In this document: positions 5,107-5,734 of the stretch, piece by piece
How the letters are laid out: the number at the start of each line of letters is the position of its first letter
Numbering within the stretch: the stretch's first letter is position 1
From: JARROD01 sp037384225
Lineage (GTDB): Bacteria > Pseudomonadota > Gammaproteobacteria > Pseudomonadales > Cellvibrionaceae
NCBI GenBank assembly: GCA_037384225.1
Contig: JARROD010000395.1
Location: 1 to 5,734, forward strand
Reading direction: 5' to 3'
Length of the DNA: 5,734 nucleotides
Position numbers and translations under genes: made by a program
The notes under the pieces: model-generated
What the model saw: only the letters and a program-made list of their open reading frames with translations
Database searches by the model: none
What the model was told of the DNA's origin: nothing

Positions 5107-5684
5107 GCAAAGCGCCGGATTTTCTGGGAACGGGCTGGAGTTTCCCCCCCGCAATTTTCAGCGGGGGGCAGTCTGCGGACGGCGCTGGGCGCGGTGAGCG
5201 GGATACGGAACTGGGAGAGACCCCGCGCTTTGCCGCTGACGGCGAGCGCCACCGGTTGTGGATCCAACACAACGGCCGCGAAGCCACGGTAATGCTGGCC
5301 AGTACCCCGACGCCATTGGCCAATCAGCTGAGCCAGTGGCGCACCCGGCTGAATGATCTGGGCGGCCAGTTCGATGAAAACAGTGAGCAGCGCCGGCCGC
5401 AGGCGGAGCGACTGTTGAACGAGGCCGACACTCTGCTGGGGACAGCGGACACTATGTCAGATGCTTTGATCGGAGAGTGGCAGGACTATATGCGTGGCCG
5501 CGCTTCCGGCAACCGGCCGCCGGACGACAATCAGTTGGAAGCCAAGGAGCAGCAACTGGTGGTTGTGCTGCGCCAGTTGTTTGAATTATTCGGTGAGAGT
5601 GCGGAGACCGGCGCAAATATTAACTCGCGTATTGTGCACCGCACACGCAATCTACTCGGCCTTCTATGGTGTTTCTGTCCGTAA
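5103..5684 (+). pseudogene. gp25/Afp9-like N-terminus fused to a probable DUF4157-type cargo C-terminus
   Basis: The 193-codon frame is a chimera. Residues 1-22 (MSKAPDFLGTGWSFPPAIFS) are the start of a GPW/gp25 baseplate wedge protein (Afp9/Pvc9). The family's next block, with its E-x-x-R lysozyme-like core, is absent. From about residue 40 the text changes to RFAADGERHRLWIQHNGREA, VMLASTPTPLANQLSQWRTR and a long helical stretch (ERLLNEADTLLGTADTMSD, LEAKEQQLVVVLRQLFELFG). The F-x-x-x-GE-H-x-L-W...V-x-x-AS-x-P pattern resembles the C-terminal region of DUF4157 proteins, which are often encoded at the far end of eCIS loci as cargo or toxins; this is from memory and moderate. The last ~20 residues are arginine-rich and then hydrophobic, and may already be foreign sequence. 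The start is set by the ATGA overlap with the gene before. Confidence 0.6.
5145..5168. repeat. GC-rich perfect hairpin at the gp25 fusion point
   Basis: CCCCCCGC (5145-5152) pairs with GCGGGGGG (5161-5168) across the 8-base loop AATTTTCA. It lies inside the codons for FPPAIFSGG, immediately before the gp25 similarity ends. It has no T-run in either direction, so I do not call it a terminator. Confidence 0.6.
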
Positions 5685-5701
5685 GGGTCGTGCACGACCC
5701 T
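5684..5701. repeat. 18-bp perfect palindrome after the last stop codon
   Basis: AGGGTCGTG (5684-5692) is followed directly by its reverse complement CACGACCCT (5693-5701). It overlaps the final A of the TAA stop. There is no T-tract, so this is a weak terminator candidate. It may equally be an operator, a dimer-resolution type site or the end of an inserted element. The remaining 33 bases show a CTCCGG direct repeat and no gene. Confidence 0.6.
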
Positions 5702-5734
5702 AAGCTCGCAGTTTTGCGCTCCGGCTTCCTCCGG

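Noticed and set aside
1..5734. CRISPR array, tRNA, rRNA or integron integrase
   Set aside because: No regularly spaced direct repeats, no tRNA-like clover sequences and no tyrosine-recombinase frame are present.

Overview
The window looks like gammaproteobacterial accessory DNA from a draft assembly. There are no rRNA or tRNA genes. The organism guess rests on the integron-type cassettes and on the style of the phage-tail-like genes, and it is tentative. An assembly gap of 59 N lies at 3156-3214.

Left part (1-1323): a stretch of integron gene cassettes without an integrase. It holds the tail of one cassette, then a cassette for a two-TM membrane protein, then a cassette for a GrpB/UPF0157-family nucleotidyltransferase-like protein. 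The evidence is structural. Each complete cassette's first bases are the reverse complement of the bases around its own stop codon (R' and R''). The attC at 678-788 folds into an imperfect stem with exactly two extrahelical bases and a 10-bp apical stem. The second cassette's attC is cut short. Directly after it lies the start of a minus-strand gene with a good ribosome binding site and a signal peptide, which is itself truncated at the cassette edge.

Middle (1458-2104): about 650 bases with no gene I can recognise. It has an AT-rich palindrome and, just before the next operon, a hairpin that buries a GGAG and puts two ATGs in its loop. These begin a 16-18 residue leader whose TGA overlaps the next gene's ATG.

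Right part (2105-5684): a run of plus-strand genes from an extracellular contractile injection system (eCIS; the Afp/PVC/MAC type of phage-tail-like device). In order there is an intact-looking DUF4255/Afp16-like tail-terminator gene and an unrecognised 277-aa gene carrying the N gap. Then comes a tail sheath that is frameshifted, lacks its middle and C-terminus, and is fused to the last ~28 residues of a LysM (Afp7-like) protein. Next is a VgrG-like spike gene (Afp8) broken across three frames, then an intact 79-aa small protein. Last is a gp25 (Afp9-like) N-terminus fused to what looks like the C-terminal part of a DUF4157-type cargo protein. Gene order still follows an eCIS, but tube, most of the baseplate and the ATPase are absent. 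I read this as a relic worn down by several deletions. Losses of this size are hard to explain by sequencing error alone, although some of the single-base frameshifts could be errors.

The last ~50 bases contain an 18-bp perfect palindrome and no gene. They may be the edge of another inserted element.
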